A stretch of DNA of 64,000 bases from assembly GCA_016342325.1 (NCBI GenBank), contig JAEINR010000002.1, positions 124,001 to 188,000 of the forward strand. Direction: 5' to 3'. Below are positions 19,337 to 29,244 of the stretch, in pieces. The notes beneath the pieces are model-generated. The model did not search any database. It had not been told where the DNA came from and worked only from the letters and a program-made list of their open reading frames with translations. How positions within the stretch are numbered: position 1 is the stretch's first letter; every line of letters starts with the position of its first letter. Source of the stretch: Desulfobacterium sp. GTDB taxonomy: Bacteria > Desulfobacterota > Desulfobacteria > Desulfobacterales > Desulfobacteraceae. Both the position numbers and the translations under genes were made by a program.

Positions 19337-20662
19337 TTGAGTTCTGAAACACCCATCTCCAAACGCGCCCTGGCTCCTTTGGCCCTGTTTCTTGCCATTT
19401 TTGTGGGAAGCGGCGTCTATTTCCAGGCCACAGGAGCCGATTTTGCCTTTTACCAGGTTGCAACGCCGGTTGCAGCCCTTCCGGCCATTTTACTTGCCGT
19501 GATTCTTTCCCGAAAATCCCTGAACCAGACCGTGGAGAATTTTCTTGCCGGGGCAGGGCACTCCAACATCATGGCCATGTGCATGATCTATCTGCTTGCC
19601 GGGGCGTTTAGTTCCGTTGCCAAGGCCACGGGAGGTGTTGAATCGACGGTCAACCTTGCCATGGCTGTGATCCCTTCTGCCTTTCTGCTTCCAGGCCTCT
19701 TTGTGGTGGGCGCCCTCATCTCCACGGCCATGGGAACCTCCATGGGAACCATTGCAGCCCTTGCCCCCATTGCCCTTGGCATCGCACCCAAGGCCGGGCT
19801 TGGGTTGCCCTTGGTGGCCGGCGCCGTCATGGGGGGGGCCATGTTTGGTGACAATCTCTCCATCATTTCAGACACCACCATTGCCGCCACCCGGACCCAG
19901 GGGTGCAACATGAAGGACAAGTTCCGGGTCAACTTTTCCATTGCCGTTCCTGCGGCCCTTATCACCGTGGTGTTCCTGGCCTTCCAGGGCGGTGACGGCA
20001 TTGTTGACGGTGACAAGCCCTGGAAGCTTCTTCAGGTTGTTCCCTATGCCACCATCCTTGTGATGGCCCTTGCCGGCCTCAATGTCTTTGCCGTGCTCTT
20101 TACCGGGGTGGTGCTGGCAGGGGTTGCAGGCTTCATCACCGTACCCGATTTCACCTTTCTCACCTATGCCAAGAATATCTATGGGGGGTTCACCGGAATG
20201 CAGGAGATCTTCATCCTTTCGATCTTCATCGGCGGCCTGGGTGCCCTGATGAAGGAGCAGGGGGGGCTGGCCTTTCTTGAGCGGAAGGTGGAGCTGTTCA
20301 TCCAGCGCTTCTCCTCCGGGAAGAACAAGATCCTGTTTGCGGAGCTCGGTATCGGCCTGTTGGTCTTTCTGACCAACCTCTGCACGGCCAACAACACCGT
20401 TGCCATCCTGGTCACAGGGGACGTGGCCCGGAACATCGCAGAAAACAACGGGGTCGAGCCCAGACGTTCCGCAGGAATCCTTGACATCTTTTCCTGTATC
20501 TGCCAAGGCATCATTCCCTGGGGGGCCCAGATTCTCCTGGCTGCATCCATCTTTGTCATCTCACCGTTGACGGTGATCGCCAATGTTCAGTATTGCTGGC
20601 TGCTGTTCCTGTGCAGCATCCTGGCCATCGTGGGCCACGGCAAACAACGAAACAACGGCTGA
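19337..20662 (+). CDS. NhaC-like Na+/H+ antiporter family protein
   Basis: TTG start; polytopic; ALISTAMGTSMGTIAALAPIALGIA, VMGGAMFGDNLSIISDTTIAATRTQGC, typical of NhaC family. Confidence 0.85.
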   Translation: MSSETPISKRALAPLALFLAIFVGSGVYFQATGADFAFYQVATPVAALPAILLAVILSRKSLNQTVENFLAGAGHSNIMAMCMIYLLAGAFSSVAKATGGVESTVNLAMAVIPSAFLLPGLFVVGALISTAMGTSMGTIAALAPIALGIAPKAGLGLPLVAGAVMGGAMFGDNLSIISDTTIAATRTQGCNMKDKFRVNFSIAVPAALITVVFLAFQGGDGIVDGDKPWKLLQVVPYATILVMALAGLNVFAVLFTGVVLAGVAGFITVPDFTFLTYAKNIYGGFTGMQEIFILSIFIGGLGALMKEQGGLAFLERKVELFIQRFSSGKNKILFAELGIGLLVFLTNLCTANNTVAILVTGDVARNIAENNGVEPRRSAGILDIFSCICQGIIPWGAQILLAASIFVISPLTVIANVQYCWLLFLCSILAIVGHGKQRNNG

Positions 20663-21147
20663 TCAACTCCAAAGGGCGGACGCTATTCCACAAAGGGGTC
20701 GCTTTTTTTCCAGTCCATTGCGGTCTGTTGGAAAGACTTCAGGAAGCAGCGTCCGGCTTTGCTTTGCACATCATTCCAGAGACGCCTCTCCCCCCTCCCC
20801 CTCTCTTTCATCGATTCTTCAGATCGAAATCCCTCGTGGATACCGGCGTCGTAACCTGGGATGTCGGCGGGTCTTAGATCAAAGGATTAAAAATCCTTGA
20901 CACGATATGTCGTCTATGACCATTCTTATCGGAGACTTCTCTTAACAAAACATGATAAATCAATAGCATTCTGCAGGCGATGTCGGATCAAGACACGCTA
21001 TCCTAGGGTAAGCTTCAGGGATTGACTTAACCATTCGGAGATACTGTTTGTCTTGCCGGCGGTGGTTTCAATAGGATGCTGTTTTCTCCCCAACTGCTTC
21101 ATTAACCTGTTAAATCTGTATTATTATCACCTTTCAGGGGTGGAGAT

Positions 21148-23463
21148 ATGAGGATTATTGCTACCATGGGTAGAACTTGGATATTTCTTTTCGTCCCATT
21201 CTTTTTTTTCTTTGTATCGTCACCTTTGACAGCTGCGCCGAATTCAAATTACAGAAAACTATTTGAACTCTCCCTTGACGAACTCATGCGTGTTCGCAGT
21301 GACACCGGGACGCTTACCGGTATTGCTACGTCCAAGGTGCCGGTTGCAAGAACCGTAATCACCGCAGATGATATCGCTGTCACCCCGGCCCGGTCCATCA
21401 TGGATCTTTTGGAAGTTTATGTCCCGGGGGCCACCTTTGTTTATCATCCCAATGGTTCCCGTTTTGGATTCAGGGGGATTTTGGGCGATCAGAATTTTCA
21501 TTATTTGCTGTTGGTTAATGGCAAAAACATGAATTTGAAAGTGGAAGACGGCCCCTTTGCCGAAATCTTCAACAGAGACCTTAGCGATATACAAAAAATA
21601 GAGATCATCCGGGGGCCAGGTTCTGTCACCTATGGTCCAGGTGCTATTGGTGGGGTGCTCAACATTATTACCCATGACGCCACATCCAGTGATGGCTTTA
21701 AAATGGGTGGTGAACTGAATCAAAGGTACAGATATCAGAACGTCCATGCCTCATACGGAAAGACGCTGCCCTCTGGGTTGAATTGCTATTTTTCAGGAAG
21801 TTACAGCAATTCAGATGGAGAGGAAGATACGGGCTGGTATTATGTGGACAGAACACATGGGTTTGGCTATGGTTACATGTCTGAAGAGTGGGGATACCTG
21901 AACACGGGTACTCCTGTGTCACATTACTATGGGGATGCCTTGGATAAACCCCAGGTAAAACTCCATGCAGCATTGGCGTATGAAGAGTGGTCCGGCTGGA
22001 TGCGATACACCAGCGGCAGTCAGTATAATATGCAAGAGATCAGCGTATATCAGGATGAAAATGATTTTCATAGCCAGGAATGGGATGTGTTTGCCATTGA
22101 GTTAAAACATGACCATGCCTTTGCCGAAAAATGGGCGCTTAAAACAAAGGCAGGGTTTGACTCTTTTTCATACAGGCAGATTTCATCATGGCAGGGAACA
22201 GATCAACCCCAGGAGAATATTCTGCAATATCGTAATAATTATTCAGAAAATGAGTATAATATCCAGTCCACCCTCTCCTATGCCCACAGCGACAGATTCA
22301 AGTATGCCGCAGGCGCTGCTTATTCCTATGAATCCTATGGGCCCCGATGGGGTGAAGCGGAGGATGAATTCCTGATGGATCTGAGACCGCCTGTCGGATT
22401 TGCCAGCCTTGAGGACTCCTCCGCTTTTTATCAAGAATATGGTCCGGGTGCTGTAACCGTCATTGACGCACCCCACCTGGCGACCTGTTCTTTTTTAATG
22501 GAAGCCAATCTCAAATTTCATAAATACGCCCAACTGATTCTATCGGGAAGGGCAGACAAACATGAATTGTCAACATGGGCCTATTCGCCCAGGATCGCAC
22601 TTATTACCGAACTTACGAAGCATGACATCTTAAAAACAGTATGGCAACGTTCCGTTCGTACGCCTAACATGGGAGAACTCTATGTTGCGGATCATGAAAA
22701 TACCGTTTCCCCAGAGCACGAAATATTGGAAAATTATGAACTAATATTCAGCCACACAAAGGAGAACTTCTCCTGGAATTCCTACCTATACCATAATATC
22801 CTTGATGAAGTTCAATGGGTCGTCACCAAGGATACATCTGATGTTGTCGGGCAATTAAAAATGTGGGGCTTTGAGACGGAGATTGAAGTCAAAAGAGATG
22901 ACTGGAGAGTGGGTGCGAATTACTCCCACATCAAACAAGACAGCTGGGAATGGTTGGACGCAACGGTCATACCGACCCAGGATCTCTCCAATGATGTTGG
23001 CGGGAAACTGACCATCCCTGACTATGCCGGGAATCGGATAAATAATTTTCCAAGCAATGCCATCAAGGTCTTCTGGACTCAAAACTGGACAGAGGCCCTT
23101 TCAAGCCATCTCAATGGGCGATTTTATTGGGACCAGAATCAAAAAAAACTGTTAAATGAATATCTTGAAGCCCATGGCCGCGGCGGCACGGCTGAAACCA
23201 AGGCTGAGATGGGGGCTATTTATGATGAAATGACGGATCATGGCTATGGGGAACCCTCGTTTACCCTGAATGCCTCGGTCACATGGAAATTGCCGATCAA
23301 GACAGATATGACCTTGACGCTCTACGCCATGAATCTGATCAGTCATAATAATCTCAGATATAAAATTCAATTTTATGAAGATATTTTGCAGGAATATTCG
23401 CGGCAGAGTTCCTTCATAGATGAACCTGTTTTCGTTGGTATAAAGCTGGAGATCGTTTTCTAA
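21148..23463 (+). CDS. TonB-dependent receptor
   Basis: Plug domain IEIIRGPGSVTYGPGAIGGVLNIIT; beta-barrel repeats; C-terminal aromatic FVGIKLEIVF. Confidence 0.9.
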   Translation: MRIIATMGRTWIFLFVPFFFFFVSSPLTAAPNSNYRKLFELSLDELMRVRSDTGTLTGIATSKVPVARTVITADDIAVTPARSIMDLLEVYVPGATFVYHPNGSRFGFRGILGDQNFHYLLLVNGKNMNLKVEDGPFAEIFNRDLSDIQKIEIIRGPGSVTYGPGAIGGVLNIITHDATSSDGFKMGGELNQRYRYQNVHASYGKTLPSGLNCYFSGSYSNSDGEEDTGWYYVDRTHGFGYGYMSEEWGYLNTGTPVSHYYGDALDKPQVKLHAALAYEEWSGWMRYTSGSQYNMQEISVYQDENDFHSQEWDVFAIELKHDHAFAEKWALKTKAGFDSFSYRQISSWQGTDQPQENILQYRNNYSENEYNIQSTLSYAHSDRFKYAAGAAYSYESYGPRWGEAEDEFLMDLRPPVGFASLEDSSAFYQEYGPGAVTVIDAPHLATCSFLMEANLKFHKYAQLILSGRADKHELSTWAYSPRIALITELTKHDILKTVWQRSVRTPNMGELYVADHENTVSPEHEILENYELIFSHTKENFSWNSYLYHNILDEVQWVVTKDTSDVVGQLKMWGFETEIEVKRDDWRVGANYSHIKQDSWEWLDATVIPTQDLSNDVGGKLTIPDYAGNRINNFPSNAIKVFWTQNWTEALSSHLNGRFYWDQNQKKLLNEYLEAHGRGGTAETKAEMGAIYDEMTDHGYGEPSFTLNASVTWKLPIKTDMTLTLYAMNLISHNNLRYKIQFYEDILQEYSRQSSFIDEPVFVGIKLEIVF

Positions 23464-23464
23464 A

Positions 23465-24043
23465 ATGGATACTAAAATCCTACCCATGATCAAAATCATC
23501 CCCATGGCTGTCTTGCTTTTCGCCTTCCTCCCTTTGGGGGCGTTTTCCCTGGACCTCGGCTCTAAATCCAAGGAGTATTTGCTAAAAGCCATTTTTCTGG
23601 AACGGTTCACCCGGTTTGTCGAGTGGCCTTTGGAAGCAGGGCTTGACCGTGTAGAAACCCCCTTTGTCATCGGCATCATTAGCCCTGATCCCTTTAATAC
23701 GCTTCTTGAGACGGTTTATGCCGATCAACCCATCAAGGGAAAACCGGTTGAAATTCGTTATCTTGAAACGGTTGAGGAAATTAACGGGTGTCACCTGCTT
23801 TTCATCGCAGAAACCGATGGGGCAAGCCTGGAGAAGATTCTTGATGCCATCCGGGATGTTCCTGTACTGACCATTGGCGATAGCACCGGATACGGTCTGA
23901 GGGGCGTACACATCAACATGTATATGGAGAAAAAGCAGGTTCGTTTTGAGATCAACCACAAGGCAGCCAGGCAATCGGGGCTTGCGATCAGTTATCTTCT
24001 TCTCAAGGTAGCCAAGCTGGTTGAATCGTCAAGCGGGGTATGA
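23465..24043 (+). CDS. YfiR family (DUF4154) protein
   Basis: KEYLLKAIFLERFTRFVEWP...FVIGIISPDPF...VLTIGDSTGYGLRGVHINMYMEKKQVRFEINHKAARQSGLAISYLLLKVAKLV. Confidence 0.88.
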   Translation: MDTKILPMIKIIPMAVLLFAFLPLGAFSLDLGSKSKEYLLKAIFLERFTRFVEWPLEAGLDRVETPFVIGIISPDPFNTLLETVYADQPIKGKPVEIRYLETVEEINGCHLLFIAETDGASLEKILDAIRDVPVLTIGDSTGYGLRGVHINMYMEKKQVRFEINHKAARQSGLAISYLLLKVAKLVESSSGV

Positions 24044-26286
24044 TGATGACCGGTAAAAAGTATTCCATCCGTGTGAAACTCATCGGCATTATTATGTTTG
24101 TTGCCACACTCAGCATCTTGCTGGCATACGCCCTGAACGGTTGGTTGCAATACCATATGCTCAGAAAAGAGATGAAGCAAAATATGCAGGTCAATGCGCA
24201 GCTGGTGGCGGAATATTGTGTGCCGACCCTGACATTTCAGGATCGGGCCGGGGCTGAAGAGGCCCTGAAAAAACTTGAAGCGGTTGCCAGCATTGAGGCG
24301 GCCTACCTGTTCGAAAAAACGGGAACGCTCTTCAGTTCTTTCCGCAGGAATCCGGACACCGCCGTGTCAGAGAGGGCGCCGCCTTTAACCGAGGGAAAAT
24401 TCCATCGGCAATTTCTCCATATTGTTCAGCCGGTTGTCTATCAAGATGAACAATACGGCATCATTTATATCTGCGCCAATACCATTGAACTGTGGAAAAA
24501 GACAAAGACGCTTTTTGTCAGCCTTCTTCCGGGCATGGCGATCCTGTTCTTTATTTCCGTGGTTCTGGCTGCCTGGCTGCAAAAACTGATATCCGCTCCC
24601 ATCCTCCATCTTGCCGGCTTAACCCGGGCCATCACTGCGAATGAGGATTTTTCTGTGAGAGCGCCTGATGATGGTAATGATGAGATCGGTGTGCTCTGTT
24701 CAGCCTTTAACAGCATGCTCGAATACCTCTCCATAAGGGAGAAGGAAAGAGACCTGGCGTTACAGGATCTGGTAAAAAGCGAGGAGAAATATCGTCTGTT
24801 GGTTGACAATGCCAATGATGCCATATTCATTGCCCAGGACGGCGTCATAAAGTTCCCAAACCCAAAGACGGAAACGCTGACCGGATATTCCGCAAAAGAA
24901 CTGGTTACAATGCACATTGACACGCTGATCCATCCGGAAGACAGGGCCCATGTCCTGGACAGGCACACCCGACGTCTCAAGGGAGAAAAGGTTGTCAATA
25001 ATTACTCATTTAGAATCATCAACAAACCCGGCATAGAAAAAAATGTGCAGTTCAACACCATTTTAATTCAGTGGGAGGGAAGAGTTGCCGCACTTAATTT
25101 CCTCAGGGATATTACCGAACAAAAAAGACTCGAAGCCCAACTTCAGCAATCCCGGAAGATGGAATCCATCGGTACCCTGGCCGGAGGAATTGCCCATGAT
25201 TTCAACAATATCCTCTCTCCCATTGTCGGCTATACCGAGATGTTGATAGAAGATGTTCCTGACGATTCTCCCTTGCGCAACAGCCTTAACGGGATTTATA
25301 GCGGTGCCCTGCGCGCCTGTGACCTGGTGAAACAAATTCTCACCTTCTCCCATCAAGACCATAATGAATTGAAATCCATAAGAATTCAGCCGGTTATCAA
25401 GGAAGCATTGAAACTCATCCGGTCCACGATTCCGACCTCCATTGAGATCAAACAGGATATCCGGAGCGATTGCGGAATCATCAAGGCGGATTCCACCCAG
25501 ATTCATCAGATTATAATGAACCTGACCACCAATGCGTATCATGCCATGGCGGATACGGGCCAGCTGTCCGTGGTCCTGGAAGAGATCTGGCTGGCTGAAC
25601 ATGAGCTGATAACCCCGGAAATGAAGCCCGGTCTTTATGCGTGCCTTACCGTGGCGGATACGGGCCTTGGCATGGATAAAAATATGATAGAAAAAATATT
25701 CAACCCTTTTTTTACCACTAAAGAGAAAGGTAAAGGCACGGGAATGGGGTTGTCCGTTGTGCACGGTATTGTCAAAAGCATGGGGGGCGTCATTCAAGTT
25801 TGGAGTGAGCCGGGCAAAGGAACGGATTTCCATGTCTACTTGCCGGTGGAGAAGAAGCATTCCAAAGAGGAAGCGATACAAAGAAAAGAAACGATCCAGG
25901 GGGGTACCGAACGGATCATGCTCGTGGATGATGAAGATGCCATTGTTAAAATGGAGAAACAGATGCTGGAGCGCCTGGGCTATCAGGTCGTTTCCCAGGT
26001 TGACAGTCTTGCGACCCTGGAGACGTTCCGTGCATCTCCTGACCAATTTGACATGGTGATCACCGATATGGCCATGCCGAACATGTCCGGAGACAAACTG
26101 GCTGCCGAGCTGATAAAGATACGACCCGATATTCCCATATTGCTCTGTACCGGTTACAGTGAAAAAATACCTGAAAAAATGGCTGCATCCATGGGTATTC
26201 AAAACGTTCTCATGAAACCGATTGCGAAAAAAGACCTGGCCAATAAGATCCGTGAAATGCTTGATGAATCAAAGGGGACCACCTAG
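24040..26286 (+). CDS. Hybrid sensor histidine kinase (HAMP-PAS-HisKA-HATPase-REC)
   Basis: GTLAGGIAHDFNNILSPIVGYTEM, N-box, G-boxes, MLVDDEDAIV...VITDMAMPNMSG receiver. Confidence 0.95.
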   Translation: MMMTGKKYSIRVKLIGIIMFVATLSILLAYALNGWLQYHMLRKEMKQNMQVNAQLVAEYCVPTLTFQDRAGAEEALKKLEAVASIEAAYLFEKTGTLFSSFRRNPDTAVSERAPPLTEGKFHRQFLHIVQPVVYQDEQYGIIYICANTIELWKKTKTLFVSLLPGMAILFFISVVLAAWLQKLISAPILHLAGLTRAITANEDFSVRAPDDGNDEIGVLCSAFNSMLEYLSIREKERDLALQDLVKSEEKYRLLVDNANDAIFIAQDGVIKFPNPKTETLTGYSAKELVTMHIDTLIHPEDRAHVLDRHTRRLKGEKVVNNYSFRIINKPGIEKNVQFNTILIQWEGRVAALNFLRDITEQKRLEAQLQQSRKMESIGTLAGGIAHDFNNILSPIVGYTEMLIEDVPDDSPLRNSLNGIYSGALRACDLVKQILTFSHQDHNELKSIRIQPVIKEALKLIRSTIPTSIEIKQDIRSDCGIIKADSTQIHQIIMNLTTNAYHAMADTGQLSVVLEEIWLAEHELITPEMKPGLYACLTVADTGLGMDKNMIEKIFNPFFTTKEKGKGTGMGLSVVHGIVKSMGGVIQVWSEPGKGTDFHVYLPVEKKHSKEEAIQRKETIQGGTERIMLVDDEDAIVKMEKQMLERLGYQVVSQVDSLATLETFRASPDQFDMVITDMAMPNMSGDKLAAELIKIRPDIPILLCTGYSEKIPEKMAASMGIQNVLMKPIAKKDLANKIREMLDESKGTT

Positions 26287-26361
26287 CTTCTTAGCTCTGA
26301 TTTCCGCGTTATTTTGGCAAGAAAATCAGAGAACTTCTCTGGTTCTGGCTTGTCCAGGTTA
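26284..26361 (+). repeat. Dispersed repeat, copy 2
   Basis: tagcttcttagctctgatttccgcgttattttggcaagaaaatcagagaacttctctggttctggcttgtccaggtta; the kinase stop codon TAG is its first triplet. Confidence 0.75.
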
Positions 26362-26368
26362 AGGCTTG

Positions 26369-26409
26369 CCCTTTCCGGACCCCGTCCCCCTGGCGGGGTC
26401 TGGAAAGGG
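26369..26409. terminator. Strong hairpin, possible bidirectional terminator between convergent genes
   Basis: CCCTTTCCgGACCCCG-tccccctgg-CGGGGTCtGGAAAGGG: 16-bp arms with one mismatch, between the kinase (+) and pyrE (-) 3' ends. No clear T tract. Confidence 0.5.
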
Positions 26410-26420
26410 GGACGGGTCTC

Positions 26421-27089
26421 CTATTCAGCGCCGTAGGCCTCTGAATAACGGTTCAGTTTTTCAAGCATTGCATCGTCAATGACAATGGTTCCATTGATGG
26501 GTCTGTTGTGGAGAAAGGTTTTGATCTCGCTGATGGTAACGATGGAAAAAACGGGAATGCCAAGCCCCTCCTCCACCTCTTTGAGGGCATTCTTCTCTGT
26601 CTTGCCCTTTTCCTGGCGGTTGACACTGATCACAATCCCCTTGACCCTGGGGTTTTTGTTCTCTTTTAATACCTCGATGGATTCGCGGATCGCCTTGCCT
26701 GAGGTGATGACATCGTCCACCAGGATCAGCTCCGTTGAAGGGGTCAGGTCCATGCCCACAAGGGTGCTTTTATCGGCATAGGTCTTTGCCTCTTTTCGGT
26801 TGAACACATACCCCTTGTCGATGCCCTCCATGCTCAACCCCACGGCCGTGGCAACGCACAAGGGGATCCCCTTGTATGCCGGCCCGTAGATGGCGTCGAA
26901 GTCGTCCTTGAAATGCTCTGTTACGGCCTTGGCATAGTAGGTGCCCAGCTCTTTTATTTTGTTTCCGGTATCAAACATGCCTGTATTGATGAAATACGGG
27001 GCGGTTCGGCCGCTTTTTAAAGTAAATTCGCCAAATTTGATGGCATCGCACTTTACAAGAAATTCAATAAATCGTTCTTTATACCCCAT
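26421..27089 (-). CDS. pyrE: Orotate phosphoribosyltransferase
   Basis: FGEFTLKSGRTAPYFINTGMF, IYGPAYKGIPL, ELILVDDVITSGKAI. Confidence 0.93.
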   Translation of the reverse strand: MGYKERFIEFLVKCDAIKFGEFTLKSGRTAPYFINTGMFDTGNKIKELGTYYAKAVTEHFKDDFDAIYGPAYKGIPLCVATAVGLSMEGIDKGYVFNRKEAKTYADKSTLVGMDLTPSTELILVDDVITSGKAIRESIEVLKENKNPRVKGIVISVNRQEKGKTEKNALKEVEEGLGIPVFSIVTISEIKTFLHNRPINGTIVIDDAMLEKLNRYSEAYGAE

Positions 27090-27115
27090 TATAGGTCTCC
27101 AAAGTCAATGTGATT

Positions 27116-27190
27116 AAGTTCTTATCCCTGACGTTCGTGTTATTTTGGCAAGAAAATCAGAAAATACGTTGGTCCTGGCTTGTTCAGGTT
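27116..27190 (+). repeat. Dispersed repeat, copy 3
   Basis: aagttcttatccctgacgttcgtgttattttggcaagaaaatcagaaaatacgttggtcctggcttgttcaggtt. Confidence 0.75.
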
Positions 27191-27195
27191 CGGAT

Positions 27196-27996
27196 TTAAA
27201 CAGATCGCCAGGAAAAATAGTCGGTAAGCGAGACCTCTTTCCCGGACTTCAGCAGGGCTTTCTTATTAAAATCGTCCAGGGTCCTGAGCCGTTGGGATTC
27301 AAAAACAGGCCCGTCAACACAAACCCGTTCTTTCCCGCACACACAGGCACCGCACACTCCAAAGCCGCATCGCATATAGCGTTCCAGGGAGACCTGGCAC
27401 CTGACAGAATTGGCTTCGCACAGGTCAAACACCTTTTTCATCATCACTTCCGGGCCGCAGGCGTAGACCATGTCAAACATGTTTTTTGCCATGGCGTCTG
27501 CCAAGGCGTCCGTCACAAACCCTTTTTGGCCGAAACTGCCGTCATCCGTACTATAGAGAACGTCAGCCGTTTTGAATCTGTCTTTGAAAAGCAGATAGTC
27601 ATCGCTCCGTGCCCCCTGGATGATGGTTTTGCTGCAGGGCACGGATTCGATCATGGGCGCTAAAGGAGCCATCCCGCACCCGCCTGCCACAAAACAGACA
27701 CTGGCGTGGGCTTCAAAGGAGAAGCCGTTACCAAAGGGGCCCCGGACCCCCACAAGGTCGCCTGGCTTCAATGCCACGGCCCGTTGGGAAAATTTGCCCT
27801 TGGCCTCAATCGTGATCCCAAACCGTTCTTTTGAATGAAAGGAAACCGTATAGGGCTTTTCATCGATTTCAGGCAGCCACACCATGATAAATTGACCTGG
27901 GCGGAACGCTATCCCATGGTTGAAAAAGAGGGTGGCATAGTTTTCGTTATGGTGCTGAACCTGGTCGATTTTCAGCATTACGGGTTTTTTTTCCAT
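27196..27996 (-). CDS. pyrK: Dihydroorotate dehydrogenase electron-transfer subunit
   Basis: FRPGQFIMVWLP, CFVAGGCGMAPLAPM, YACGPEVMMKKV, CGFGVCGACVC; adjacent to pyrD. Confidence 0.9.
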   Translation of the reverse strand: MEKKPVMLKIDQVQHHNENYATLFFNHGIAFRPGQFIMVWLPEIDEKPYTVSFHSKERFGITIEAKGKFSQRAVALKPGDLVGVRGPFGNGFSFEAHASVCFVAGGCGMAPLAPMIESVPCSKTIIQGARSDDYLLFKDRFKTADVLYSTDDGSFGQKGFVTDALADAMAKNMFDMVYACGPEVMMKKVFDLCEANSVRCQVSLERYMRCGFGVCGACVCGKERVCVDGPVFESQRLRTLDDFNKKALLKSGKEVSLTDYFSWRSV

Positions 27997-28036
27997 TGTT
28001 ATGATTCCTTCCTGTTGCGGCATGCAAGCGCCCAGG

Positions 28037-28939
28037 TTACCCATGGGCCGCACCCCTTATCTCTTCAAGTGTTGCGCCGTGGTCGTCAAGCCATTGGGCA
28101 AGCTCCCGGGTGATGGTTGAAAATACATCGATTCCCCTGGATTTAACGGCGCTGCCAACGCCCACCAGGGTGGCGCCTGCCATGATCATTTCAACGGCAT
28201 CCCTGCCCGTGGTGACGCCGCCAAGGCCGATGACGGGAAGGGTGGTCTGTTGGCAGATCTCATAGACACAGCGCACGGCAATGGGGCGTATCATGGGGCC
28301 GGAGAGCCCCCCCTTCTTATACGCAAGGATGGGTTTTCGACTTTCAATGTCAATGAGCATGCCCGGCCCTGCCGTATTGATCGCACAGAGTGCATCGGCC
28401 CCGGCATCTTCGCACGCTTTTGCAATTTCACCAATGGACAGGGCCTGGGGGGTTAGCTTTGGAATCACTGGGATCGATCCTGTCACCCGTTTAACCGCGC
28501 TGACAACATCAAAGCTCGATGTCGGGTTGGTGCCAAAGAGCATCCCGTGCTTTTCGGAATTTGGACATGAGATATTGAGCTCGATAAAATCAGGGTTTTT
28601 CTCTGCCACAAACTTTGCCACCTCAACAAACTCGGAAACAGAGCCGCCATAGATGCTGGCATTCAAGGGAAATGCCCTTTTTTCGAGGGCCTTCCACTCT
28701 TCATCCATATCACGATACCCGGGGGTGGGAAGCCCCACGGCATTGATCAGGCCGTGGCCGAGATCGATCACCGTGGGGTTGTTATGGCCGTCACGGGGGG
28801 CGGGCCCGATGGATTTCATGGTGACGATTCCACATCCAGCCCCATGGACCCGTTCTAAAATGTCAAAGCTGTTGCCAAGTATGCCGGAGGCCAGAACCGT
28901 CGGGCTTTTTAGTTGTTTTCCTAGGAAATTTACGTTCAT
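28037..28939 (-). CDS. pyrD: Dihydroorotate dehydrogenase
   Basis: MNVNFLGKQLKSPTVLASGILGNSF..., ELNISCPNSE, IGLGGVTTGRDAVEMIMAGATLVGVGSA. Confidence 0.93.
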   Translation of the reverse strand: MNVNFLGKQLKSPTVLASGILGNSFDILERVHGAGCGIVTMKSIGPAPRDGHNNPTVIDLGHGLINAVGLPTPGYRDMDEEWKALEKRAFPLNASIYGGSVSEFVEVAKFVAEKNPDFIELNISCPNSEKHGMLFGTNPTSSFDVVSAVKRVTGSIPVIPKLTPQALSIGEIAKACEDAGADALCAINTAGPGMLIDIESRKPILAYKKGGLSGPMIRPIAVRCVYEICQQTTLPVIGLGGVTTGRDAVEMIMAGATLVGVGSAVKSRGIDVFSTITRELAQWLDDHGATLEEIRGAAHG

Positions 28940-29244
28940 AAAACCTATTACCCCATGTTAATCATGTTGTCATTGCCTTGTATGTTGGGGGCAATCATAC
29001 AACAAAACGTGCCATCAATCCATTAAACAAACCAATATCAACATCAATCTTTGCCTTTGCCCTGGGCTGTGGCGATCCTGTTCGACTGGAGGGGGATTCA
29101 AGGGGTTTGCTTGGTTTTAGAAAAAAACGTTGAAGAATCTCTGATAATGCTGGATATTACAGGGATAAACCCTTAAACCCAGTAACTCATATTCGGGGAT
29201 ACCAGGATTGGCGATTCCATCCTGCCCCTGTAAAAAGGTTTTTT

